Notes under the pieces: model-generated | Told to the model about the DNA's origin: nothing | What the model saw: only the letters and a program-made list of their open reading frames with translations | Database searches by the model: none | Made by a program: the position numbers and the translations under genes | Part shown: positions 34,877-46,701 of the stretch, in pieces | Layout of the letters: each line of letters opens with the position of its first letter | How positions within the stretch are numbered: position 1 is the stretch's first letter | From: Juglans regia | Taxonomy: Eukaryota; Streptophyta; Magnoliopsida; Fagales; Juglandaceae | Reading direction: 5' to 3' | Assembly (NCBI RefSeq): GCF_001411555.2 | Contig: NC_049908.1 | Span: 29,905,964 to 29,969,963, forward strand | Length of the DNA stretch: 64,000 nt

Positions 34877-37491
34877 TTACTGAGGCTTGAAGAAGCTGGC
34901 TTCAATACCAGTATCAATGACAACATAAACCCCAGCAGCAGCCAATACACCACTTAGAGCAATCCCCAAGACCCCTAGTACCCAATTGAGCCACCACATT
35001 CCGCTATACATCTTAGGCTTCTTAATCTTGAGCCACATGAAGCATGGGTACGCCAGTGTTACCGGCAGTGCTAGTCCTCCAACCAAACCAGCTAGGCTTC
35101 CCAAAAACGGAATTGCCACCGCCAAGAAGAAGCAACCATACCCGAACATAGCCCGGAAAACTGCACGTAGCCACCATGGACACGGCTCCTTCTTTCTGAT
35201 AGTGTAATTGGATTCCATGTGATCAAATATTGGCATGGCATAGATTTGGAATGAGCTTACTGCATTAACTATGACAAACAAGCTAGTTAGTCCTAGCACC
35301 GAGCGTGACACATCTCCTGAATGGAATGCAAAGAGTGCTGAAAGCATTCCACTTTCTGGGATCTGTCAAGACACAAATTCTCTTGCTTTAGTATAAACAT
35401 GATACAAATAACTTGGTCATTTTAATTTGGTTTATGAGGGTGCAATATATATATATATATACCAGCTGCCCATAAGCCCAATAGCCACCAACTGCAAGAG
35501 GAAACAGGCACGCAGCTATGATTGTATAGGAAACCTTGACTCCTTTCCACATTGGTACGCTCGAGGGATGCTTCTCATCTGATGGCATAGTGGCCTGCAA
35601 CATACAGATATTGAATTGTTGAATGTGAACACAAGACTTAAGACATGATGGGTTTGAATTTAAAAATAATAATATTTTATTAAAAAGGTGGGCCATAATT
35701 ATATAATAATTGTGTCCATATCATTTCCTTTACTCACAGCCTATATTTTCTACTACGTACAGATCTACAATTTTGACAAGTTAATTAACTACAGTGAGGA
35801 GGTTTGATTAACAGTTCTTTTTTTTATCAAAGAAAAGTAAAGAGTAGAGAAAGTAATACGTGAAACATTGACAGAGGACTTATCGTTAGAGGATTCAACA
35901 ACCAAGCTTTGAGCAAAGTGCTCGGAGGGTTAAGAAAAATTTTACTCATCATCTTTACACTACACATTATAAATAATTTTTTATTTCTTTCTCTTACTAA
36001 ATATATAGTATATAAATGGTGAGTAGAAGAATTCGATTAGCTTAGGAAGAACAAAACCAGAAAAATAAATAAAAATAACTATGATGTGTGGAAATGATGC
36101 GTCGCAAAGTCCAAAGAGCTAATTAAGCTCGGGTTTATCCTTTTCGTTTTGAATGTTGTAGGTGCTTATTTCTGCAACTTCCAAAAGCACAAACATGTGA
36201 GAGGGAATTAGTAGCATGCATATACCTGAATCTCAAGAATAAGATTGTGGCCCCTAAAAGCAAAAGCAATGATCCCAAGTGCATTAAGCACATCAAAAGA
36301 ATGGTCAATCCGAGTGTTTCCCCTCACGGGATTATAGGACACCCCCGAAAGCCTGCCCTCTGCCACTGACACAACCCATATCAAAGTGCAATACGCAACC
36401 GCCGTGACGGCTCCGATCAATGACACACCGGCTATTGAATTCAAGTTTGGCAGCTGTGATAGTAACACTGCTGCGCAGGTAAACACCAAGTACCATTCCA
36501 CGCTGGTTAGCGGCTGGGAGCATGTGGGCCCGCATACAATCTGGTAGAATTGTTTAGAGGTTGATCCACCAATAATGACCAGAGCCATACAAGTACCACC
36601 CGAGAGATACATGATTGGGAACATAGCCAGCCACTTTCCAAGCTTTTCACCTTCAACATTGGAGACAGATTGCAACCCCCATAGTTAATAATACATCTAG
36701 ACATCTCATCCGAGAGAAGAACATTAATAGAGTAATTGTTGAGTTTTACGAGTGTAGAATCGAAAGCATAAGCAATAAGAGTCATGAGTTGTTTCTTAAA
36801 GCATCAATCATACCAAAGGTAGCACAGGAGAGTTGGAGGTATCGGCTGTAGCGCATCCCACTTTCAATTGATTCGTGGAGCTGCACGAGTACCCATAGGG
36901 TGTAAAGCTGCCAGATGAATGCTAGGGTCAAACCAATTATCCCCCATGTCCTGGAAAAACAATCACAAAGTTATATATAGAAACTTGAAAGCCATGCATT
37001 GAGCTGATAAGAAGCAGCTTCCATGAGAATACCAGTACTTAAGTTCTAATGGAGTTTTGAGTGACTTACCAGCCAAGGATCGTGAAAGCCACAGGAAGCA
37101 CAAGAGCCTGAATTCCAATCCCAGAACAAAGAGTGTGAAACGCAGCATAGTATTGGTTACCATTTCTGGACTCGGTGATGGGAAGCCAAGCGTCCTGGGG
37201 ATCAAGCTTGGTCATCCTGAGAGCCTTCCTCATTGGGCTTCCAAGAGGAGTAATGAACCTTGGAGTTAGAGAGAGCCTTGGGGTTCTTGGGGTTTTGGGT
37301 GTCTTGTTTCGAGGGGCTCCTGCTGCACCTGCATGCTCCCCATGGAGCAGCGGCGACCTTGACAAAGATGGTGAGTGGAACTGAGAGGGTGGACATGACA
37401 CAGGCGGAGTCAACACAACCGGAGGTGTTGGGGCAGCTGATCGTGGTCTCGGCGTTAATGGTGCCGATCTAATCTCGTTCTGCTCACTCAT
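34877..37491 (-). CDS. Lysine/histidine transporter-like 8 (AAAP family amino-acid permease)
   Basis: Five exons join in phase to 533 aa: 37070-37491, 36814-36950, 36226-36650, 35463-35594, 34877-35362. All have GT-AG sites. Residues 1-95 form a long Pro/Ser/Thr/Arg-rich cytosolic N-terminus (S-A-P-L-T-P-R-P-R-S-A-A-P, K-T-P-K-T-P-R-T-P-R) that is typical of the LHT8/AATL1 group (Arabidopsis At1g47670) and absent from LHT1. About ten hydrophobic segments follow, with A-A-F-H-T-L-C-S-G-I-G in the first and F-A-F-R-G-H-N-L-I-L-E-I-Q in the middle, both family hallmarks. Function: proton-coupled amino-acid uptake at the plasma membrane, by family. Substrate range for this subgroup is poorly defined. 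No lesion is seen. Confidence 0.93.
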
Positions 37492-39376
37492 TTTTTAACG
37501 TTGCTCTCCTTTGGTTATTGAACCATGCAATTTGCAAGCTGCCTCCTCCCTCTCAGTCTTGCACGTACAAAATGCTATCAGGCCTAACACGTTATATATA
37601 AAAGCTGCCTAGCTAGGTTGAAGGAAAGAGCTGGTGGGGGGTTAGTTCCAGGGAGCTTTTGATGACCAGCTTGTTGAAAACTTTTGAGAATAATTTAAGG
37701 CAATTTATTAACGGACAATTTTGGCTGGCTCTGTCTTTGAATCATCGAAGAAATACGAGAAACTAAACTTGTTGCGGCGGAAGTTGGTTGCACCTTGTAA
37801 TTTTCAGGAATTTGCCCGTTTGTCAAAATTGGTGTCCTGGCGAGTTACGACTCTAATAAAAGTGATGAGAGTCCACGGTCACTGGCGGCCATCGGAACGG
37901 AACGTTGGCCATGAAGAAAATTATAAGGTTAATTACAAATAAATGATCGATGATTGTGATAACACATTGATCACATTAATTATGATATATAGAATTTTAA
38001 ATGATTGTCATTCAACTATATGAAAAAATTTAATTGAAAGCGATTTTGTGTACTAATACGCGCACTATTTAATATGATTGATCAGAAAGTAAATTTTATT
38101 AAAAATAATACTAATTTGAATTTAGAATATGAAGACAATAACATTAATACACAGATTGGTATACAAACTAATTTGAAAGTTTTATTCAACTTTTAATAAA
38201 ATATCTCATTTTATTTTATCTGAACTGCGTAATCAAATGAGATCTCACTCTTGCAAAAAATTCTTTACATTTTCAACTTTTGTACATCATCTGATCTGGA
38301 TTTTAACAAACTTTTATTCATCTTTCCATCTATCTGATCTAATTAGTCTTTTAACAAGAGAATTATTTTGTGAGAGAATTAGCATGTAACATACAGCTAG
38401 ATATTACGTGTTAGAAAGTGCCACATGTCAACCAATAAAAAAATTGACAAAAACAAAATTTGTAAAAAGCCTAGGCATTTTTAGTGATGCTAGAAATACA
38501 GAGGGTCTTTTTCCGAATAGAGCCCGGAAGGCTTGAGAAAGTTATTGTTCATTGAATCTATTTGAAAAAAAAAATCTCCATATGCATATTAATTTATTTT
38601 CCTTTTTTTTTAAAAAAAAAAAAGAACAGAAAAAGAATAATAAAATAGCAAACCATGAAAACATTTTTAAAGGAGCGAAGAAATTGATTTATACAATTTT
38701 AGAAAATAAGAGTTTCGCGTATTTTTTTTAAAAATAGGCATATTGGGAACTAAAGAAATTTATTCTTAACGGCGAGCCTTGCTATTTTTTAAAAGACGGG
38801 ATTTACACTCTAGATTATATCTAGTATTACAATTAATTAAAGGACAATGTTACGTCCACCGCTTCTAGCTCTCCCTAGAAGCTACCGTTAGAAACATAAT
38901 TGGTTTTTTTTTTTTTATATGTATTTTTTAATACTTTTAAATATTTTTTAGAAAAAGAAAATCACAATATAATTAAAAAATATTTTCTTAATCACTAAAT
39001 AAAAGAAAAAAAAAATCAACAATAAGAACTAACGGTGAGAGTGTCATTTTCCTTGACCAAATGAGTCCAAAGATGTGGGCTAGAATTAGTTGCTTCCTTT
39101 GATGACCAGAAACAAATGAGCCATCATGCATGAAAGATCTGTTTTTGTATTCTTCCTCTTTTATATTCGTGGGAGGGGGTGACCGGTGAAGTATATATCC
39201 GTTAAATAATCACACCATTTACATTTTATATGACAGTAAAGTTGACAAATGATCACACTCTCCTTACAAATTTAATAATCTCGCATATGCGTAATTTAGT
39301 ATCTATGAGATACAAAAGCATGCATAGACCATCTCTAAATGATTATAAAAGCAAACAAAATTGATATCCAAGCAAT
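37492..39376. other. AT-rich intergenic region
   Basis: Contains the 5' flank of the LHT8-like gene and the 3' flank of the IST1-like gene. A possible MITE lies near 38868-39055, with ends gttacgtccaccgcttct and, inverted, gtcaaggaaaatgacactc. I cannot establish matching TIRs. No gene is supported. Confidence 0.45.
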
Positions 39377-42300
39377 CTATGTTTTAGGTAGTGATTTGCG
39401 ATACTTCAGTGCTTCAAAGCGAGCAGCAAGTGCATCATAATCTGGTAATTTGGGATGCACGCGAAGGGCTGTGTCTTGTTTATCATGACATGAAGGTACT
39501 GAAGGTGGAGGCCGCTCGGGTGGTGGACAAATGCCACTGGGTGGTTCTTCCATCTCGATTTCTTCATCACAGTCTGATTCATCAAACTTTATGCCTGAAT
39601 GTCCAGACAGTGCATTGTAGCTCTGCCTCCTATAAACCTTTCCACCATTCACATTAGTAGTCAGTGTCTCCTCACTGCTTACACAATGAGACCTTCCAAA
39701 ACTCTCAGACTCATATTTGCTCCCTGTAGCGTTTAGCTGATGATCCATATTCTGTAAGTTAACTGCAGAATGGTCATTTGGCATGAAGGAGCCAGTAGAT
39801 TTGCCCGAAAGGGTATCATCAAATGCATGGTTGATATTGGAATCATTCGACTTATTAGCAAGGCTAGAAGCTCGAGTGGCTGGATTGAAGTCTCTGTTTG
39901 CCAAATAGGCAGCAGCTTGGGCAGCAGCAATTGCTTTCTTGGCAGATTCTGCAGCTGCTTCAGCAGCTGACACTGTGTCCTCAAAATGCATATTGCCATT
40001 TTCTCTACAACATGTTGATCTAGGTAAATAACAAGAATAGAATACATTTAAAACTAAATTTTTTATGGTGAATCAGAGGTGAGAATAACATCATATTGGG
40101 TGACATACCTGGTAGTTGGCTTATTCGACTCAGCAGACTGAGTCGGTCCGGGCTTCAGGGGTAAGCTGGTAGCACTAACGAAAGTGTTTGGTCCTTCCTG
40201 ATCAGTGAAAGAGAAAACAGAATTTTGGAGGAAAACAATAAAAACTCAAATGTAACAAATGTGTGCAGCCACAGTGTGTGTGTGCGCGAATATAAGGTAC
40301 ATACTAAACGCTCTTCTGGAGCCTTGAGAAGCTCCAACTCAGATTCTGTTGTATCCCATTGAATATTGTGTTCTTTTGCTATTTCCTTCATGATTTTCAA
40401 CTTCACTTCACCAGTAGGGGTTCTGACAGATAGCTTGTCTATTAACTACGAGAATTTGGAGGGAAAAATGTTACAAGAGAACATAACATTTAGAGTTCAA
40501 CAGAAAAGATAGCTAATGTTTGACTCACATACAAGCTAATCAATGGGTTTTTGCATGACTTATGATTAACAAAAGGAAGATGGTAGTTACCATGCGGTTT
40601 ACACCACCGTTAGGTCGCAGATCAGTAGCTGCAGATACAAAATCTTTCCCATATTTTTTCTCAAAAATATTCCTAATTGCCACTAGTTCTGGAATTTCTG
40701 AGCACCTTGGAGCAGCAAATATTAAACTAGCAATCCCTTCTTTGAGATCTGCTGGGCATTCCCTGAAATAATTAGATGCATATCAGAATTCCATGTATTC
40801 AAGCTTTACGGAGTAGAAAGGATAATTCAATTCTTTCACCTTTGCTTGGCAATGATCTGAAGTCTGGACACAACCAATTCACAGAAGAGCTCAATGAACT
40901 CATTTGCAGCCAAAACATTCTGTTCTCTGATAACATGTTCGACCTGACGGTGAAATTATTGGCCGTTATGAAAATTAGTGGTCACAATGTTTGGCAAATG
41001 TGTAAATAAGCCTGACGGTGAAATTATTGGCAGTTATGAAAATTAGCGGTCACAATGTTTGGCGAATGTAAATAAACCTGACAGTGAAATTAGTTTTTAC
41101 TTATTTATCAACATTCTCTTCCTTTCTGAAAAATCCTTAATTACAAGTAGGAAAAAATATAAAAGAGCACCGGTAACATGGAATTTAAGAAATAGAACCA
41201 TCTCAGGCAAATGCTCACAGATAAAAGTAGCTCCCAGGTACTATTCTAGTGTGTCCTTATCCTTTCTTCAAAACCTTGAGTCATAATTACACGTACACAC
41301 ACCAAGTTTAATGAAACTTTGCACTCTGACAGCAAAAGGCTGATCCAAACCTCTGATAGCAGTTGTTTGACCTTGTTTTCTCTTCAGATCCAAGCTCGGC
41401 CTAATCATAGTTTTACTTATGAAGTTTTTTGAGTCGGTCAGAACAGATGGCAGAGGCTGCCTCGGAGGAGAATTTGGGAGGATCCACAAGTAGATATTTC
41501 AATTTATATTGTATGGTGTGTTGGGGAAATATCTGACAGAGTTTGAAGGGTTATTCTTAATAGGGTGTGCAAATTAATACTCAACCTTTGATAATGGATT
41601 CTTGCAAAAATGCTTCATCCATGGATGTAGGTTTTCAAAGCTCATTAATCTCTGGTGTCTTCAGCATTTTCTGCCCTATATTTTGTTTAGAACTTTCACA
41701 TAACATACATTTTTATACTAGTAAAATTTCATCAATACGAGCAAAAGGCACACTCATGTATTATTTATTGTATATGAGAGAGTCGTCTATCTAGTTACAA
41801 GAAAATCATGAAAAGTGATCCCCTTAAAGTCTCTGGACTTGGCAAAACATACTAATTCTAAAAACCACAACATATGCAAAAATGCTTCATCCATGGATGT
41901 AGGTTTTCAAAGCTCATTAATCTCTGGTGTCTTCAGCATTTTCTGCCCTATATTTTGTTTAGAACTTTCACATAACATACATTTTTATACTAGTAAAATT
42001 TCATCAATACGAGCAAAAGGCACACTCATGTATTATTTATTGTATATGAGAGAGTCGTCTATCTAGTTACAAGAAAATCATGAAAAGTGATCCCCTTAAA
42101 GTCTCTGGACTTGGCAAAACATACTAATTCTAAAAACCACAACATATGCAAAAATGCTTCATCCATGGATGTAGGTTTTCAAAGCTCATTAATCTCTGGT
42201 GTCTTCAGCATTTTCTGCCCTATATTTTGTTTAGAACTTTCACATAACATACATTTTTATACTAGTAAAATTTCATCAATACGAGCAAAAGGCACACTCA

Positions 42301-44154
42301 TGTATTATTTATTGTATATGAGAGAGTCGTCTATCTAGATACAAGAAAATCATGAAAAGTGATCCCCTTAAAGTCTCTAGTCTGGGCAAAACATACTAAT
42401 TCTAAAAACCACAACATAGTGGACCATCCATGAACTTAGTAAAAGTTGTTAGTATGCCCTTATTTAGTAAAATACAAAACAATACAGCTTGCATAATGAG
42501 GAGAAAAAAGGAAAAGAAAAGAGAAAACCATGATACGCCATTTCCATTCAGGAATCCATTAGAAAAATGCCTTAAACAGAAAGCATAAGTGAGGTGCTAA
42601 TTACAAACGGTTTGTATATAAAGCCAGACAACAAATCACTTTCTTTTTTTTTTTTCAATTTAGATATGGTCTTCCAATAACTGCAAAGACAGTAAGGCGT
42701 AACCTATACTAGTTTTGGCAGTATAACTGACACAATCCAGTGCGCAAATTTTTTTTTTGTAGATGAAATAGAAACAGAACTTTGAGGACCGGAAAAATGA
42801 TTTCAAGTTAATTATACGGTGTAAAAGAATTTTTCTTGTAAGGATGAAACTGAATTAGGGTAAGTCCCCCCCCACCTTCTAACAACTCCTGTAATATTTT
42901 TAAAAAGACACTGAAATCTTAGCAAAGCATCAAAACGACCATAAACCTACAAATGCTTTACTCACTAGTCACTACCTTACAGAAAGATGTCACGTAATTC
43001 AAGGGCGTGGCCACTCTGGCAACGTTAAAGTGAAAGTAAGTCCTCATACCAACTAAGTGCAGCCAGAAAAGGCAGTGGACTCCTTTCAAACAGAAAGGGT
43101 TTCGTCTCATCTTATCATTACAAATTTTTTAAATTTTCATATAAAATATAATAAATAATTCAACATTTTCAACTCTCAAAACAATAGTAATATTAAAAAA
43201 TAATATTCTAACAATATTTTATTCAACTTTTAACTTTCATCTAAAACCATCTCATCTCATTTCACTATCTAGAAGGTAAAAACCACCAGCTCATTCAAAC
43301 CAGCTGTCCATCTACCATAAACAACCCAAGCTAGGGCCACCGAAAGAAATCCAACCAGTTCCATTCCCTTTTTTACGATGCTTAAAAGACAAATTTTATT
43401 TCCTCTCATAGTAGCGTTCTCATTCTATTGCAGATTTTCAGCAAACATAATATATATTGCCTGATAGTGACCCCAAGGAAATGTAATAAAAAAATTCAAG
43501 AGCAATATTTTAACACCAACATGGCAACACCAATATAAAAATAGACGATAAACAAGATTCTACCACACCCCAAATCCAAAATAATATCAATGCGGGTTCC
43601 GATGGAAAAACCGCCCAAAATGCAGTTATCCGCAAATACTGGTCTTTAACGCTCGGTTTGTTTCATCTCAAAGTTCTGTGTAACACCCAAAATAGAAACT
43701 TAAGTTTGACAATTACCCGGATGCGAGCAGTGGCATCTTGACCAGACTGTAGAAGCAACGCAATGTCTCGCCGCATCTGCTTCACCACCACCTGTCTCTT
43801 GTTCCTCAGCAGCTTTATCCTCGCCACCGCCATCTTAGCCGCTGTCTTGCTGTTATGCATTTTCCATTTTATTCCAAAGGAAAAAGAATGTAGAAATAAA
43901 TAAAACACTGTCCTCTGCTCCCAAGGAATTACTCAGTACCCAGAATCAATCACAGACAAAAAAAAAATCGTTTACACATTTTCTTAGCAACCAAACAAAA
44001 ACGGGTGTGATCAACTGGGAAAAGAAAAGCAAAAGGGGGGAGAGAGAGAGAGAGAAATGTACCATTTGGAGGAGTTGAAGCCACGGCGGAAGAGAGAAAA
44101 GCTGAGCTTCATGAGATTCCTGGCGTGGGTCGTGGCTAACCTTGTGGCGGTCAT
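39377..44154 (-). CDS. IST1-like protein (ESCRT-associated, DUF292)
   Basis: Seven exons join in phase to 452 aa: 44063-44154, 43717-43849, 40840-40943, 40591-40762, 40305-40445, 40109-40197, 39377-40004. Residues 1-165 form the IST1 helical domain (C-K-T-A-A-K-M-A-V-A-R-I-K-L-L-R-N-K-R, Q-M-R-R-D-I-A-L-L-L, R-I-R-V-E-H-V-I-R-E-Q, R-C-S-E-I-P-E-L, F-E-K-K-Y-G-K-D-F), which in yeast binds Did2 and Vps4. An Ala-rich helix (S-A-A-E-A-A-A-E-S-A-K-K-A) and a disordered acidic, Pro-rich C-terminus follow. Plant ISTL proteins act in multivesicular-body sorting. The last exon ends Y-R-K-S-L-P-K-T. Intron 2 (2.8 kb) contains two tandem arrays and a MITE. A GA microsatellite lies beside the first donor and another in the 5' UTR. 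Confidence 0.93.
40941..41095 (-). repeat. Three-copy tandem repeat that includes the exon 3 splice acceptor
   Basis: Units begin cctgac(g/a)gtgaaatta at 40943, 41011 and 41077 (periods 68 and 66; the third copy is short). On the transcribed strand each unit ends in aatttcac(c/t)gtcag, and the copy at 40944 is the acceptor used to make exon 3 of the IST1-like gene. The upstream copies therefore supply extra potential acceptors. Confidence 0.9.
41603..42417. repeat. Three-copy, near-identical 272-bp tandem repeat
   Basis: Units start tgcaaaaatgcttcatcc at 41603, 41875 and 42147 (exact 272-bp period). The copies differ at only a handful of positions: ctagttacaag versus ctagatacaag, and tctctggacttggc versus tctctagtctgggc in the last copy. 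High identity implies recent amplification. Each unit contains the same short open frame, an effect of the duplication. The array lies in IST1-like intron 2. Confidence 0.97.
43098..43275 (+). mobile_element. MITE family A, copy 6
   Basis: gtctcatcttatcattaca, ataaaatataataaataatt, aatattaaaaaataatattc, ending catctcatctcatttcacta. It lies in IST1-like intron 2. Confidence 0.78.
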
Positions 44155-44190
44155 GGTCGAGTGTATGAGAGAGAGAGAGAGAGAGAGAGG
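44038..44190. repeat. Two GA/AG microsatellites around exon 1 of the IST1-like gene
   Basis: (GA)n tracts at about 44038-44056 (intron 1, next to the donor at 44062) and 44166-44190 (5' UTR, just upstream of the ATG at 44154). Confidence 0.9.
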
Positions 44191-45376
44191 AACGTTGTTT
44201 TCGGCCTTTTTCAAGAAGTGAAAACGGTCGCCTGAGTTGTAAAGTGGATCCGTTCGGCTCTTGATAGGATCCGATGGTTCGACTGTAGGCACCGACTTTT
44301 CCCTGTTATAAAGCCTGATTTGTCTTGAATCTTAAATCTATATTCTATTCTGTACTACCTTTGTCCGTGTAGCAAAGCAAAAATGTAGCCGTTAGGAAGA
44401 TTGACACGTGGAAGAATAAGGGGAGGATTTGATGATTGTGAAGGAGCAGAGTATCCGATGCTCATTGAATGGGGCTTTGGACCTCAGGGGTGGGGAGGGC
44501 CGGGGGAGTACTAGCAACTTGCAGAAAAGATAATAAATTGGCAGAAAGTCAAAAAAGAAGAGCATGAAAATTTGAAACCCCACGTCATTCATTGTTCATT
44601 CCAAATGGTCCGATACTAGAATGTAGCATGTTTTTTGTTGTCTATGGATGGTTTGGAGAATGGAGATACAGCAGAAGCATCATTTTGGGGGTGTTGGGTT
44701 CCTCCATTTATGCTCTGCTCATGATTGTAATTTTCTTTCACCCTATTTGATTACTGAGAAAATCCAACAAGGGATCAGGGATCAAATCTTTCATCCAGAA
44801 AACATGAAACATGCGTTTTATGCCCGATGGATCCGCTAACATAAGAAGCAGACAGCTGACAGAAAATAAAAAAACCTGGCCGACCATACACAAATAGCCG
44901 ACCCACATTGCAGTTTGCACAACATTAACTACAAAAATGCCGTTCAATTGTCGGCCACATAATCTAGACACCAAAAGTGGATGCAATGTCTTTAGTCTTA
45001 TTTACACATGGTTACAGAATTACGTGAGACAAGGGTTGGTTTCATTAAAGGTAAAGGGTGCAGGAAGGAATCCTCACATACTTTTCCTTCACCTTCCCTA
45101 TAGATTTTCAGGTCCCAATGAGCAATTGATAAAATCACAGTTCAGTCTGATCCATTATTTTATTCTTGTGTTTAATTTGTTAATAGCATCAAGTAGATAT
45201 ATAAAATGAACTTGATTGTTTAAACAAGAAGGGCAAAAGAAAAGGAAATAAAACAAGGGCTGATCGAGCAAGAACAATGCAAATCATATTAAAATTGCAA
45301 TGTGTTTCTTTACATTTTGATTCGTGTACATGGATAAACATTTGAGAAGGAAATAAAAGCCAGAGTATGAGATCAG
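44191..45376. other. Spacer upstream of the IST1-like gene
   Basis: No supported gene. Short open frames here have no recognisable domain. Confidence 0.45.
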
Positions 45377-46318
45377 CTAGTTAGAAATTATATTTAGGAT
45401 CAATACTCTTGCTTGGATCAAGCGCCTAAACAAGCATTCCAAACCTTTCTCAAGGCCTTCCATGCTAACATCCAAAGCACCCAACCTAATCTGTGCAGAT
45501 TGTATCCTTTGTGCCTCCGTATCTTCGCTTGAATTGTGCATCAAGAGGTTGCCAACTGCTGTATCCACCCTCTCCAACTCATTCTGCATGTTTCCGGCCT
45601 GTTGGTCTTTGCCTGCAAGTACACCTTTCTGCAATTGTTTGAAAACCAATGACCACCTGCTACTGCTAGGCTTTGGTTTCAACACTGGCACCGAAAGGAA
45701 TAACAACAGCGAGTGAAAGATTGAAATAGTACTGAAGCTTGTTTCTGCAAGCACTCTGACCACTGCGGGGAGGGGATCATCTAGATCTGACATGGGGAGA
45801 TCCCCGAATTGGTTATGATCTATCGGCTTCAAGGATGCTAGAGACTTGACAATCTCCTTTTTCATCAGTCTTCTTGAACAAGTATAAGAAGTGACAATGC
45901 TTTCAACACTCAAGTCTCCAACCCTTTTTCGGCGAAGAGCTGATTGAAGTTCTCGAATGGATTCTTGCATTGAGAGAATAGCATCCCTGGTTTTGCCACA
46001 CACATCCAAGTATCCCAAGGAACCTTCAAGCAAGTCATTGACCCATTTCTGGTGTTGCTGTTGGGCAAGAGCTTGTTGGGTCAATGGCAAATTCAGAAGA
46101 TCATCGATGCATCTATACAATTCACCTAGCAGGGATAGACCAAGGCATAACGTTTCTACCCTTTTTGACGATGAAGCCTCCCAAGATTTAATCTTGTTTA
46201 GCTGTTCTTCAACTCTTAATGTGCTCGGATGAGATCTAGCAGGCAAGCTAATGGATCGAACGCTATAGCGTTTAGATGGCTTGGGGGAAGAGGAAGCCAT
46301 AGTTGATCTCTTCACCAT
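45377..46318 (-). CDS. DUF241 domain protein, copy 1
   Basis: Intact single exon, 313 aa from the ATG at 46316-46318; a second ATG at 46298-46300 gives M-A-S-S-S-P. It starts with the family motif Y-S-V-R-S-I-S-L-P-A-R-S-H-P-S, then L-Y-R-C-I-D-D-L-L-N-L-P, L-D-V-C-G-K-T-R-D-A-I, L-R-R-K-R and the C-terminal G-L-E-C-L-F-R-R-L-I-Q-A-R-V-L-L-type helix ending N-I-I-S-N. The protein is all-helical with no membrane segment. DUF241 proteins are plant-specific and mostly uncharacterised; some are implicated in root and stress growth. The paralogue at 54305-55189 is on the same strand, with a copia element between them. The 5' flank of both copies contains gtgatcaacatgtgg. Confidence 0.93.
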   Translation of the reverse strand: MVKRSTMASSSPKPSKRYSVRSISLPARSHPSTLRVEEQLNKIKSWEASSSKRVETLCLGLSLLGELYRCIDDLLNLPLTQQALAQQQHQKWVNDLLEGSLGYLDVCGKTRDAILSMQESIRELQSALRRKRVGDLSVESIVTSYTCSRRLMKKEIVKSLASLKPIDHNQFGDLPMSDLDDPLPAVVRVLAETSFSTISIFHSLLLFLSVPVLKPKPSSSRWSLVFKQLQKGVLAGKDQQAGNMQNELERVDTAVGNLLMHNSSEDTEAQRIQSAQIRLGALDVSMEGLEKGLECLFRRLIQARVLILNIISN

Positions 46319-46667
46319 GGAAAAGTTCAAAATTTAAGATGGACTCGGTGAGTTTTATGATTCATTCATAACATACTTATACAAAAGCATTTAGGGAATC
46401 TGGGAGGGGACAAAAAAAAACCCTATCGGTCCTCAAAGTCAATGTGATCAACATGTGGAGGCAGGGTGGGCTCTCTCTTTTATGGAGTGGGTTATGTTCT
46501 CACGTAAACCAAGACCCTCTTTTTTCAATACATTCTTAAGGTATATTTCATTGCAAGAAATGTTGGGTCTACAAAAATAATCATAAAATACTATTTTATA
46601 ATTTCAAATAGCTTAATGTAGTATGTGAAATTAATTTAATTAAACTTCTTTATATATATTATAAAGT

Positions 46668-46701
<34 letters not shown>

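Noticed and set aside
41567..42338. Repeated 75-83-aa open frames as a gene family
   Set aside because: They are the same frame in each unit of a 272-bp intronic tandem repeat; no domain and no splice logic.
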